From: AP-15 sp963812675
GTDB lineage: Bacteria; Pseudomonadota; Alphaproteobacteria; ATCC43930; CGMCC-115725
DNA length: 64,000 nt
Direction of reading: 5' to 3'
Assembly: GCA_963812675.1 (NCBI GenBank)
Contig: CAWEWR010000013.1
Coordinates: forward strand, 1-64,000
Below, one piece after another: positions 26,597 to 34,626 of the stretch (the stretch's first letter is position 1; every line of letters starts with the position of its first letter). The position numbers and the translations under genes are program-made. Under the pieces are notes generated by a model. It searched no databases and had not been told where the DNA came from. It was given only the letters and a program-made list of their open reading frames with translations.

Positions 26597-28335
26597 GGGG
26601 GGCCATCGACGCCTGAAACACCATAGTGCGCGATCGTTTCGTCGAGCATCCGCTCCATATTGAAGCGGCGGCGGACGAAATCGGGACCGGCCGCGGCGGC
26701 GCGCCCGCGAAAATCCTTATCCGCCAAGATGCGGCAGGCGAGCGTGGCAATAGCATCGGCATCGTCGTTCGGACCAAGGAACCCCGTCCGACCCTCGACA
26801 ATCGCCTCGCCTGCGCCGCCGGCATCGGTCGTCACGATCGGGGTTCCGACCCATTGCGCTTCGAGCAGCACGTTCGGCAGCCCTTCCCCCGCCGACGTTA
26901 GGAGAACGAGGTCCAACATCGAGATCCCCGAAAGAATGTCGCCCCGCACCCCGGGCAACAGAAGCCGGTGGCGAAAGCCGAGGCGACGGGCCGCTTCGAG
27001 CATTCTCGAGCGCATCGAGCCCTGACCAAACAATACAAAGCGGGCGTCTGGGAAATGGCGGGCGATGATCGCCGCAACCTCCAGCCAGAAGAGGGGGCGT
27101 TTCTCTTCCTCGAACCGGAAGGCCGAGCCGACGACCGGTGCTCCAGGCGGTATGCCCAGCTCGCGTCGCAACGCCACGATTTCCGCGGGCGAGCTGCGCC
27201 GCCGATCGCCGAAATCGACCGCATTGTGGATAACCCGGATGCGATCCGGTTCGAGGCCGAGCCATTTGGCATAATCATCGGCCCCGGCCCGGCTGTTGTT
27301 GACGAATACAACATTCGCAAGCTCGCACAGCGCCGAATAAACCGGGTCCATATAAGGCTGGTAGAGATTGAAATGCGTCGGGTTCAGATTGCGGCCGGAG
27401 ATCAGGATTTTTGGAACTCCGGCGAGCGCTGCCGCAATTCCGGCGCGCGTGTTGCTCCAATCGAGCCAGGCATGGACAACTTCCGGCTGCCGCAGCCGGA
27501 ACTCGCGGTAGAGTGCGACGATGTCGGCGACCAGCTCGGGTGGTAGTCGATGCGCAAATTGCCGCAGAGTCCAAGTCGCGTCATCCGGTTCCAAGTCGTC
27601 GACCGTCGCTTTCCTGGTCGTTTCAACGCGGATCCCGGCATCCCGCAACATTGGAAGATAAAAGTCGAACTTCTCGGGCCGCCCTGGCTCGAGCGTATCG
27701 CACAGCAGCTGAATGTCACGAAACCCACGCCGCTCCAACCCGGTCATCGTATAGACGACTTGCCGCTCCGCGCCGCCGGGGGACAGATTGCCGCAAACCA
27801 AAATGATGCGTCCGGGTTGAGCATCCTCACTCGACCGGGACCCGCTCAGAATTGATCGGAACACCTTTACGTCGCAAGGCGCGTGGCCCTCGATCGGTGC
27901 GCCCCCGCGCAGCGCGGCGATGGGAAAGCGGATCCAGTGCCGGCCCGCCTTGAGAGCGATCGCCCGAGTACCCCGGCGCAGCGCCTCCTTTGCCATCTCC
28001 AAAGTCAATCGGCGGTAGGGGCCGAGGAAATAGACGACATTGGGACCCTCGGGCAATCGCCAGAGCCCGTCTTTTCCGAAAGACCCGACCGCCCGCGGGT
28101 CGGCGTTGCGAACCGCAGTCGATGTATATGGCAGGACAAGACCGGAGACACTGCTCGATTGCAGCAGCAATCGCGTCTCGTCGGGGTCCAGCTCGAACGG
28201 GATCGCAAGGATAATCGACAGAACGCCGTGGCGATGGGCGTCGCGAATCGCAAATTCCGCAAGGCCGATAACTGTCGCCGCTGACAATTGCTGCTCCGCG
28301 CCCCGCCTTGCGTCGATCGCCTCACGCGTCGTCAT
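26572..28335 (-). CDS. GT4-family glycosyltransferase with long N-terminal extension
   Basis: This is a 587-residue protein. From about residue 177 it is a GT-B enzyme: IILVCGNLSPGGAERQVVYT, VVHAWLDWSNTRAGIAAALA, ISGRNLNPTHF, VIHNAVDFGD, FRFEEEKRPLFWLEVAAII and SAGEGLPNVLLEAQWVG (E-X7-E). The first ~175 residues are extra to the family and I cannot assign them. A close paralogue lies at 46465-47790. ATG at 28335 overlaps the end of the FtsH-like gene by 14 bases, so the two are co-translated. Expected role: adding a sugar during assembly of the polysaccharide. Confidence 0.9.
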   Translation of the reverse strand: MTTREAIDARRGAEQQLSAATVIGLAEFAIRDAHRHGVLSIILAIPFELDPDETRLLLQSSSVSGLVLPYTSTAVRNADPRAVGSFGKDGLWRLPEGPNVVYFLGPYRRLTLEMAKEALRRGTRAIALKAGRHWIRFPIAALRGGAPIEGHAPCDVKVFRSILSGSRSSEDAQPGRIILVCGNLSPGGAERQVVYTMTGLERRGFRDIQLLCDTLEPGRPEKFDFYLPMLRDAGIRVETTRKATVDDLEPDDATWTLRQFAHRLPPELVADIVALYREFRLRQPEVVHAWLDWSNTRAGIAAALAGVPKILISGRNLNPTHFNLYQPYMDPVYSALCELANVVFVNNSRAGADDYAKWLGLEPDRIRVIHNAVDFGDRRRSSPAEIVALRRELGIPPGAPVVGSAFRFEEEKRPLFWLEVAAIIARHFPDARFVLFGQGSMRSRMLEAARRLGFRHRLLLPGVRGDILSGISMLDLVLLTSAGEGLPNVLLEAQWVGTPIVTTDAGGAGEAIVEGRTGFLGPNDDADAIATLACRILADKDFRGRAAAAGPDFVRRRFNMERMLDETIAHYGVSGVDGPPHIRCTSL

Positions 28336-29758
28336 AATTCTCTTTGCCCTGCGACCAATGATGCTGCCGCATGGCCGAGAGCTCGGTAACGTCCAGAACT
28401 TGGTGCCGGGCGAGAAGCCGGGCCCCCTGTTCCAGGACGTCGCGTTGCGCTTTCAGGAGCTCGACGGCGCGGCCGAAGGCGCGGTCGATCAGCGATCGAA
28501 CGACGCAGTCGATTGCCCGCGCCGTCTCCTCGCTGTATCTGGGCTCGGAGCCCCCTCCGGTCTCGTAAATTACCTGGCCGAGTTCCGCCGTCATGCCAAA
28601 GCGGGCGGCTATGCCGCGCGCGATCGCGCTTGCTCTTTGCAGGTCGATGGTTCCCAGCGTTGAGAGTTCGCCAAAGATGAGGTGCTCCGCCGCGCGCCCG
28701 GCGAGCAGGACTGCCATTTCGTTTTCGAGTTCCTGGTGCGCCAACAGCACGCGGTCCTCGGCCGGCCGGTGCATCGAGCAGCTGACCGGCGCGGCATTGC
28801 GCGGGGCCATCGAAAGCGGGTGAACAGGTTTCGAACCGGGCAAAGACAGTGCGAGCAGTGCATGGCCGACCTCATGATAAGCCAAGACCTCGTGTTCATG
28901 CGCGTTCAGGACCAGGGTCTTCATCCCGACGCCAACGAGGATTCGCTCGATGGCGTCGGAAAAGTCGGACGAGGCTACCGCGTCGGCGCCACGGCGAGTG
29001 GCGAGGAGCGCGGCCTTGTTGACGAGCCTTGCGATATCCGCGCCGGTGAAACCTGGGGTCAACGCCGCCAGGGCAGTCAGATCGACATCCTCGGACATCC
29101 GGATGGCCCGGGTATGCAAATGGAGAATTCGGGCGCGTCCCACCTTGTCCGGGCAAGGTACGGGCACTACCTCGAAACGCCCGGCGCGGAGCAGCACGGG
29201 ATCGAGGATGTCCGGGCGGTTGGTCGCCGCGAGAACCGCTACACCTGCGCTGCTGTCGAGCCGGTCGAGTTCGATCAACAGTCGGTTCACCACTCCCGAG
29301 AACCTGTGGCAGCCCCTCTCCCGCACCGCGGGAGAGGGTGCCGAGCGCAGTGAGGCGGGTGAGGGTCCGCCGATCGCATCGAGGTCGTCGATGAACAAAA
29401 TCGCCGGAGACTGTCGCCGCGCCTGCTCGAACAGATCGCCGGTCGCCGACGCTCCACCCTCTACCAATTCCGCGCCATTGACAGACAAAAGCGGGACCTT
29501 GGTCTCGCCGGCCGTGGCGCGAGCGAGCAACGTCTTCCCCGTCCCGGGGGGGCCGACGAGCAGTATCGCTTTAGGCATTCGCGCACCAAGCCGGCCGCTG
29601 CGCGCGGGCTCGTTGAGAAACGCGATGATCTGGCGCAGCTCCTCCTTGGCGTCGTCGGCCCCCGCTATGTCGGCATAAGTGAGGTCGGTCCCGGTCTCGA
29701 TCGATTTCTCACCCTGAGCTCGGTCTGCCGCAATCCTGCTGTCACGCATCGGTCTCAT
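28322..29758 (-). CDS. FtsH-like AAA+ metalloprotease lacking membrane anchor and normal pore loops
   Basis: This 478-residue protein begins directly at the AAA domain (DIAGADDAKEELRQII); FtsH normally has two N-terminal membrane helices, absent here. Walker A GPPGTGKT (69-76), Walker B ILFIDDLDAIG, AATNRPDILDP, arginine fingers in LLRAGRFE and the zinc-protease motif HEVGH (295-299) with the later Asp in TIDLQRA are present. Pore loop 1 has lost the M-F-V-G stretch (reads ELVEGGASATGDLF). The pore-loop-2 region is replaced by residues encoded in a palindromic repeat (29313-29366). It may still hydrolyse ATP and peptides but is unlikely to translocate substrates normally. Its partner gene is the overlapping GT4. 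Confidence 0.8.
   Translation of the reverse strand: MRPMRDSRIAADRAQGEKSIETGTDLTYADIAGADDAKEELRQIIAFLNEPARSGRLGARMPKAILLVGPPGTGKTLLARATAGETKVPLLSVNGAELVEGGASATGDLFEQARRQSPAILFIDDLDAIGGPSPASLRSAPSPAVRERGCHRFSGVVNRLLIELDRLDSSAGVAVLAATNRPDILDPVLLRAGRFEVVPVPCPDKVGRARILHLHTRAIRMSEDVDLTALAALTPGFTGADIARLVNKAALLATRRGADAVASSDFSDAIERILVGVGMKTLVLNAHEHEVLAYHEVGHALLALSLPGSKPVHPLSMAPRNAAPVSCSMHRPAEDRVLLAHQELENEMAVLLAGRAAEHLIFGELSTLGTIDLQRASAIARGIAARFGMTAELGQVIYETGGGSEPRYSEETARAIDCVVRSLIDRAFGRAVELLKAQRDVLEQGARLLARHQVLDVTELSAMRQHHWSQGKENYDDA
29313..29366. repeat. Palindromic repeat inserted in frame in the FtsH-like gene
   Basis: A ~53-base element with arms CTCTCCCGC / GCGGGAGAG, then GAGGCGGGTGAGGG. By eye it matches the element at 50364-50416 at 51 of 53 positions. 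In this gene it encodes GPSPASLRSAPSPAVRERG, directly after the Walker B region. Confidence 0.85.
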
Positions 29759-29811
29759 GCTGCTATTTTAGAGTGCCGCGAGCCTTCGCGCGAGCAACCG
29801 CGTCGCAGCAA

Positions 29812-30456
29812 ATGACTTGGATGCGCTGCCGCAAGACATTTGACCCTCAAGGCTTCACGCTCGTCGAGGTGCTGGTCACCCTCGTGCTGTTGAGCATGGT
29901 GGCGGCAGTGGCGTTCGGGAGCCTCAGACAAGTGCTCGAAGCACGCGACCGTTTGTGGCCTTATCTCGACCGATCCCAGGAAACCACTTTGGTGTCCGGC
30001 TGGTTTCGCCAGACGGTTCAAGCCACGATCGCCGATTATGACGACGGCAAGCACCGGTTCGCAGGCACGGCCAGCGAGGTTTCGGGGCTCACAGCGTCGC
30101 CGCTGGTCGGGCCGGCGGGGACGCCGACCGCCTTTCGCTGGGCTATGAAATACGATGCGGCGCGGGACCTCACGACCCTCGAATACGAGGAAAGCCCAAA
30201 GCAAGCTCTGCGAATCGCCGCTTGGGCCGGCCGCGACGGGGCATTCGCCTATTTTGCCGGGGAGCCGAAATGGCAACCGGCATGGCCGCCAAGCGATTCA
30301 GATCAAGGAAAATCGATCCCGCAGCTTCCGCAGCTGGTGCGCCTCTCCGGAGCGCCTCGCGACGCTGTACCGATGATCATTGCCGCGCCACGCGCCTCAC
30401 ATGTTGCTCCCCAGACTCCGCCCGATTTGCTGGGACCCGGACTGTTCGGAAATTGA
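29812..30456 (+). CDS. gspJ: Type II secretion minor pseudopilin GspJ
   Basis: This is a ~214-residue prepilin-like protein. A short basic leader ends in DPQG, followed by FTLVEVLVTLVLLSMVAAVA: cleavage after Gly with Phe+1 and Glu+5 is standard for type IV-type prepilin processing. The length and soluble part (SLRQVLEARDRLWPYLDRSQ, then a beta-rich domain) fit GspJ, the largest tip pseudopilin after GspK. It lies on the opposite strand, 2.8 kb from gspI, unlike the usual H-I-J-K order. Starts at 29773 (GTG), 29812 and 29821 are possible; no strong ribosome-binding site decides. Confidence 0.82.
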   Translation: MTWMRCRKTFDPQGFTLVEVLVTLVLLSMVAAVAFGSLRQVLEARDRLWPYLDRSQETTLVSGWFRQTVQATIADYDDGKHRFAGTASEVSGLTASPLVGPAGTPTAFRWAMKYDAARDLTTLEYEESPKQALRIAAWAGRDGAFAYFAGEPKWQPAWPPSDSDQGKSIPQLPQLVRLSGAPRDAVPMIIAAPRASHVAPQTPPDLLGPGLFGN

Positions 30457-30558
30457 CGAATTCTTAGCTATGCGAGATATGGCCGGCTCGCACCGCTGCA
30501 GATTGTTCGCGCATTCCGCTCAACGCGTTACGACGCCACCTGAATTCTGGATGGCTCA

Positions 30559-32389
30559 TCAATCCGGATCGAAGACGTTCCGATAATCGAGCTTCAGCGC
30601 CGGGTTTTGGCGCTCTTTCCGCATGAAGCAATCGCCGGCGACGAACACCTCGATCTCGCTGCCCATGAAGCAGCGAAAGCCGTCCTCGGGCGGCGATCGG
30701 CTCGCCTCGCACATTGAAGCTGGTGTTTACCAGAACGGGGCAGCCCGTTTTGGCCTTGAAAACCGACAGAAGCGCATGGTAGCGCGGGTTGGTCTCGCGA
30801 TGGACGGTGTGCAGCCGCGCCGAGTAATCGACATGTGTGACGGTGGGAATTTCCGAGCGCGGCGCGTTCAATTTGTCGATGCCGAAGAGCGCCTCTTCCT
30901 CGCCGGTCAGCGCGCGGCGCCGATCTTTCACGACATCGGCGACGAGCAGCATGTATGGGCTGTCTCCTTCGATTTCGAACCAATCCTGGACGTCTTCGCA
31001 CAGAACCGAGGGTGCGAAAGGCCGAAAGCTCTCCCGATACTTGACGCGCAAGTTGAGCGTCTTCTGCATGTTGGGACTGCGCGGATCGGCGAGGATCGAC
31101 CGATTGCCCAATGCCCTCGGCCCAAACTCCATGCGACCCTGAAGCCATCCGACGGCCTTCTCCTCGACCAAAGCCGTCGTCGTCGCGTCGAGAAGTTCGG
31201 GCTCCTCCATGACCTCAAACGTGGCGCCCGCCTCACTCAAGCGCCGTTCGATTTCCGCTTGCGAAAAAGCCGGGCCGAGATAACTCCCCTGCATCGCGTC
31301 GAGCGTGTTGGCCGGCAGACGCGGCGCCTTTTTATACAGATGACAGGCGGCCAGCGCCGCTCCGAGCGCCCCGCCGGCGTCGCCCGCAGCCGGCTGCACC
31401 CACAGCTGCTCGAAACAGCCGTCGCGTAGGACCTTGCCGTTGGCGACGCAATTGAGCGCGACCCCGCCGGCAAGACAGAGGTTTCTCGCGCCGGTCTCCT
31501 CGGCGACGCTGCGAGCGAGGCGCGAAACGACCTCTTCGGTGACGGCCTGGACAGAAGCGGCCAGATCCATTTCCCGCTGGGTGAGCGGCTGGTCCGGTTG
31601 ACGCACGGGGCCGCCGAATAAAGCATCAAACCGCTCATTGGTCATTCGGAGCCCGGTGCAATAGTCGAAATAGCGCTGGTCGAGGCGGAAGCTGCCGTCG
31701 GGCTTCAAATCGATCAGATGGTCGATGATCGTCTGGGCAAAACGCGGCTCGCCATAAGGAGCTAAGCCCATCACCTTGTATTCGCCGGAATTGACCTTGA
31801 ACCCGGTGTAGTGGGTGAACGCGGAATAAAGCAGCCCGAGCGAGTGCGGGAAATGAATCTCCTTTATCATCTGCAGCGCGTTGCCGCGCCCGATGCCGAC
31901 CGAGGTCGTCGCCCATTCGCCGACCCCGTCCATCGTCAGCACGGCCGCTTCCTCGAACGGCGACGCGAAGAACGCCGACGCGGCGTGACTCTGATGATGC
32001 TCGCAGAAGAGAAGCCGATTTTCCCAATCGTAGTGCGGTGCAAAGCGTTCGAGCTCTTGTCGCAGCAGCCGCTTTTGAAACAGCTTTTCCTTGATCCAAA
32101 CCGGCAACGCCATGCGAAACGAGCGGAACCCGTGAGGTGCGAACGCCAGATAGGTTTCGAGCAATCGCTCGAATTTGAGGAACGGCTTGTCATAAAAGAC
32201 GACATGGTCGACCTGGCCGAGCTCGATCCCTCCCTCTTGGAGGCAATAGCGGACTGCATTCTCCGGGAATCGCAAGTCGTGCTTTTTTCGGGTGAACCGC
32301 TCTTCCTGGGCCGCCGCGATGATTCGCCCGTCCATAACAAGGGCTGCTGCACTGTCGTGGTAGAAGGCCGATATCCCGAGGATGTGCAT
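30559..32389 (-). CDS. O-carbamoyltransferase (NodU/CmcH family), frameshifted near the C-terminus
   Basis: Family members transfer carbamoyl from carbamoyl phosphate to a hydroxyl. The N-terminal kinase-like domain (MHILGISAFYHDSAAALV, CEHHQSHAASAFFASPF, VLTMDGVGEW, LCLAGGVALNCVANG) and the YrdC-like C-terminal domain (GWLQGRMEFGPRALGNRSIL, LVNTSFNVRGEPI) are clear. After GEPI (near 30690) the reading frame is lost. The expected ending (PEDGFRCFMGSEIEVF to FDPD and a stop at 30559-30561) continues in another frame. Net change is one base too many or two too few, best explained as a 5-base loss against the family. Uncorrected, the frame runs on to 30464. Neighbours upstream are DUF5989 and SxtJ. 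Confidence 0.85.
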
Positions 32390-32401
32390 CGCCACGCCGA
32401 G

Positions 32402-32551
32402 CTAGAACAACGTATAGATAAACGGAGCAATGACCAATCCCTTGGTCAAGACGACGAGCCCGCCAAAGACGGCCATCATCGCCATGATCGGCAACATCCA
32501 GAATTTCTTGCGGACCCGCATGAAGGCCCACAGCTCCATCACGAACGACAT
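32402..32551 (-). CDS. DUF5989 (SxtK-like) small membrane protein
   Basis: This 49-residue protein, MSFVMELWAFMRVRKKFW then a single hydrophobic helix and the ending VIAPFIYTLF, matches the DUF5989 pattern. It sits between the SxtJ-like and carbamoyltransferase genes, the order known from saxitoxin clusters and many glycan loci. Function is unknown; the constant association suggests it supports the carbamoyltransferase at the membrane. ATG at 32551 is chosen; the frame is open to 32620, overlapping the upstream gene. Confidence 0.85.
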   Translation of the reverse strand: MSFVMELWAFMRVRKKFWMLPIMAMMAVFGGLVVLTKGLVIAPFIYTLF

Positions 32552-32562
32552 CCGTGCTGTCT

Positions 32563-32994
32563 TCAGAATTGATGCTTCATCGTCTCGGGGCTGGGGCCCG
32601 GCGGCTCGCGTAAAATCCAATAACTCGCGGCATCTTTATCTCGCTTCAGCCGCAAGGCGTCCCTACCGAACGCGCGCATCGTCAAACCCATCGGCACCAC
32701 CGTCGAGTAGTATAAAAACGCCATTACAACCGGATTGATCACCCAATAGAGCAACAGGCCAAATCGCACCAAGATGCGATTCAGCCTCCCCAGGGGGGCG
32801 GTCCAGAACAGCGCCAAAATCAGAAAGATTGCAGCCGCCGCCAGCCACAACCAGCCCGAGCCGTGGCCACGCCACAGCTTGAGTGTCCCGACAATAGCTC
32901 CGAGCGCCGCCAGCGTCATTCCAAAGACGCGATCTGAGGACCCGGCAACCCCATCATCGCGCGTCAGATTCTCATGGAAATCCGGCTTGTCCAA
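32563..32994 (-). CDS. SxtJ-family membrane protein
   Basis: This 143-residue protein has three to four hydrophobic segments (VFGMTLAALGAIVGTLKLW, GWLWLAAAAIFLILALF, YWVINPVVMAFLYYSTVVP). The SxtJ features LNRILVRFGLLLYWVINPVV and a basic C-terminus ending in DKDAASYWILREPP are present. It is first of the SxtJ-DUF5989-carbamoyltransferase operon and ends 12 bases before the DUF5989 start. No biochemical function is known for the family. Confidence 0.85.
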   Translation of the reverse strand: MDKPDFHENLTRDDGVAGSSDRVFGMTLAALGAIVGTLKLWRGHGSGWLWLAAAAIFLILALFWTAPLGRLNRILVRFGLLLYWVINPVVMAFLYYSTVVPMGLTMRAFGRDALRLKRDKDAASYWILREPPGPSPETMKHQF

Positions 32995-33238
32995 GTTTGT
33001 GGTCCCCTATTCCCCCACACTATTCGACACCGATAACATCGGCCCCGGTCAACGTAAAGCGTATATCAGCCGAAAATCACACCAGTCGGTCAGGTACCCG
33101 ATACGGGTGATGAGCTCGTTGGTCTTTGGCTCGAGTGGCAAAAGCCCAGTTCAACTTTTTGCAGTTGGGCAATTACCTATCTTATCAGGCACTCTGCCGC
33201 CTTCGTGATCGCGACTGTGTTTCGAAATCCGGTCGTGA

Positions 33239-33715
33239 TCAGCGGTTGCGCGCTGCGACACCCGGCAGGCTCTCGCGGAGCGGTGGCGTCGGGTCGCGGA
33301 CCCGGCGATAGCCGACCTGGCGAAGATCGAAGTCCGCCAGCAGGCTCCCTTGCGGCCCTTCGATCCGCACATTCGTCTTATAGAGCGCGAGCTGATAGAG
33401 GCTGACGCCTACAGGGTATCCGACACCGTCAGCGACCGGTGTCGTTGCGGCGCTCTTCCAACTGATCGCGTAAGGTCCGAGATCGATCTTTCCTGTTTCC
33501 TGCAACATTGGATTGACGACGCTCATGACTTCGAGCGCGTTCAACGTGACCTGAGCCGTCTCGTTCGATCGTCCGACCCTGTTCGCCGAGCTCAGCACGC
33601 CGCCGACCAGAGTGAATATCGCAAACATCGTCCCCGCCAGCAGGGCGATGGCGACGAGCCCTTCCAACAGGGTGAACCCGGCCTCGGCACTGACGGATCT
33701 CGAAACCGGAGGCAC
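33239..33715 (-). CDS. gspI: Type II secretion minor pseudopilin GspI
   Basis: This 158-residue prepilin-like protein has the cleavage site EAG|FTLLEGLVAIALLAGTMFAI, with Phe+1 and Glu+5. Length and context (last gene of the gsp operon, after gspH) fit GspI, which nucleates the J-K tip complex. GTG at 33715 is the first start and lies 7 bases after the gspH stop. A ~240-base gap with no gene separates its stop from the SxtJ-like gene. Confidence 0.85.
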   Translation of the reverse strand: MPPVSRSVSAEAGFTLLEGLVAIALLAGTMFAIFTLVGGVLSSANRVGRSNETAQVTLNALEVMSVVNPMLQETGKIDLGPYAISWKSAATTPVADGVGYPVGVSLYQLALYKTNVRIEGPQGSLLADFDLRQVGYRRVRDPTPPLRESLPGVAARNR

Positions 33716-33722
33716 GATCGCG

Positions 33723-34136
33723 TCACAGCGGCTGCGGACGGCAAAACGGCGGGTCGAGCCGATACGTTAATTCGCCTTCCGGGAAAGTCAGGCGCGCTGT
33801 CCCACCCGTGCAAACCCCGTCGTAACGAAAGATTATCGGCGGCTCGACGGTCAGGGTCCAGCCGCTGGGCAATTCGATCGCGGCGCTGTCCGCGGCGCTC
33901 GCGCTCTTGTCGGACGAACGCAGATACACCGTCCGGCCCGCGCGCCGCGCCGTTTCGGCCAGGCCGGCCAGGGAGTCGTGCACGCGCTGCTCTCTGCTGG
34001 AAAATCCGAACCGGTCGAGCCATCCTGAAATTCTCGGCAAGGTGACCGTCAGGATCAGGCCGACCACCGCGAGCGCGACGACCAGCTCGATCAGCGTAAA
34101 GCCGCTCTCAGCCCGCGGGCAGGTAGCCGACTGCAT
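33723..34136 (-). CDS. gspH: Type II secretion minor pseudopilin GspH
   Basis: This 137-residue prepilin-like protein has ESG|FTLIELVVALAVVGLILTVTL as leader and helix, followed by a beta-rich domain with ELPSGWTLTVEPPIIF and a C-terminal LTYRLDPPF. This is typical of GspH. ATG at 34136 overlaps the end of gspG by 29 bases, which suggests translational coupling. It is followed by gspI. Confidence 0.85.
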   Translation of the reverse strand: MQSATCPRAESGFTLIELVVALAVVGLILTVTLPRISGWLDRFGFSSREQRVHDSLAGLAETARRAGRTVYLRSSDKSASAADSAAIELPSGWTLTVEPPIIFRYDGVCTGGTARLTFPEGELTYRLDPPFCRPQPL

Positions 34137-34596
34137 CGCCGCCAGGTTTGCCCGTCGGGCCGAAGCTGTAGAGCGTGATCGCATTCAGATCCCGACCGGT
34201 GGGTCCATACTGATAGGGGTTTCCCCACGGATCCATCGGCAGCTCGCCTTCGAGATACGGCCCGTGCCAGCGCAACCGCAATTGTGGATCGGCAGGCGCT
34301 CTGACCAGAAGGTCGAGGCCTTCTTCGGCCGAGGGATAACGCCCGATGTCCAGCCGCATCGTGTCGAGCGCCGTTTTCAGCATGCGGACCTGCGTCTGCG
34401 CGGTGACAACCTTCGAACCCTCCAACCGCTCGAACAAGCGAGGCCCGATCAGCGCGCCGAGCAGCCCGATAATGGCAAGAACAACCAAAAGTTCGAGAAG
34501 GGTGAAACCATTCTCGCCCTGATGTTCACCTTCTTCGCGCCGAAACAACGCAGGCAGCAGACGGGCGGGTATTGTCAATGGCTTGCCCCCGGGCAA
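34108..34596 (-). CDS. gspG: Type II secretion major pseudopilin GspG
   Basis: This is a ~162-residue protein. GENG|FTLLELLVVLAIIGLLGALIGP is the N-terminal helix. The remainder has the GspG hallmarks: LKTALDTMRLDIGRYPSAEE, WHGPYLEGELPMDPWGNPYQY, and YSFGPTGKPGGD, the calcium-loop region. It forms the shaft of the secretion pseudopilus. Only TTG starts are available (34596 or 34578). Two 14-base direct repeats (34591-34621) overlap the first; a purine-rich AGGGGGA precedes it by ~4 bases. Confidence 0.9.
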   Translation of the reverse strand: MPGGKPLTIPARLLPALFRREEGEHQGENGFTLLELLVVLAIIGLLGALIGPRLFERLEGSKVVTAQTQVRMLKTALDTMRLDIGRYPSAEEGLDLLVRAPADPQLRLRWHGPYLEGELPMDPWGNPYQYGPTGRDLNAITLYSFGPTGKPGGDAVGYLPAG

Positions 34597-34621
34597 GTCG
34601 TCCCCCTGGGCAAGTCGTCCC
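34591..34621. repeat. 14-base tandem direct repeat at the gspF/gspG junction
   Basis: GGGCAAGTCGTCCC occurs at 34591-34604 and again at 34608-34621. The copies fall between the gspF stop and the gspG start and include the putative TTG start and its ribosome-binding region. Confidence 0.75.
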
Positions 34622-34626
34622 TTGGA

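Noticed and set aside
30464..30558. C-terminal continuation of the carbamoyltransferase frame to 30464
   Set aside because: Sequence after the frameshift is unrelated to the family; the conserved ending and stop at 30559 are in another frame.
33120..33170. Possible terminator hairpin in the gap between gspI and the SxtJ-like gene
   Set aside because: The best stem is 5 bp with mismatches, too weak to call.
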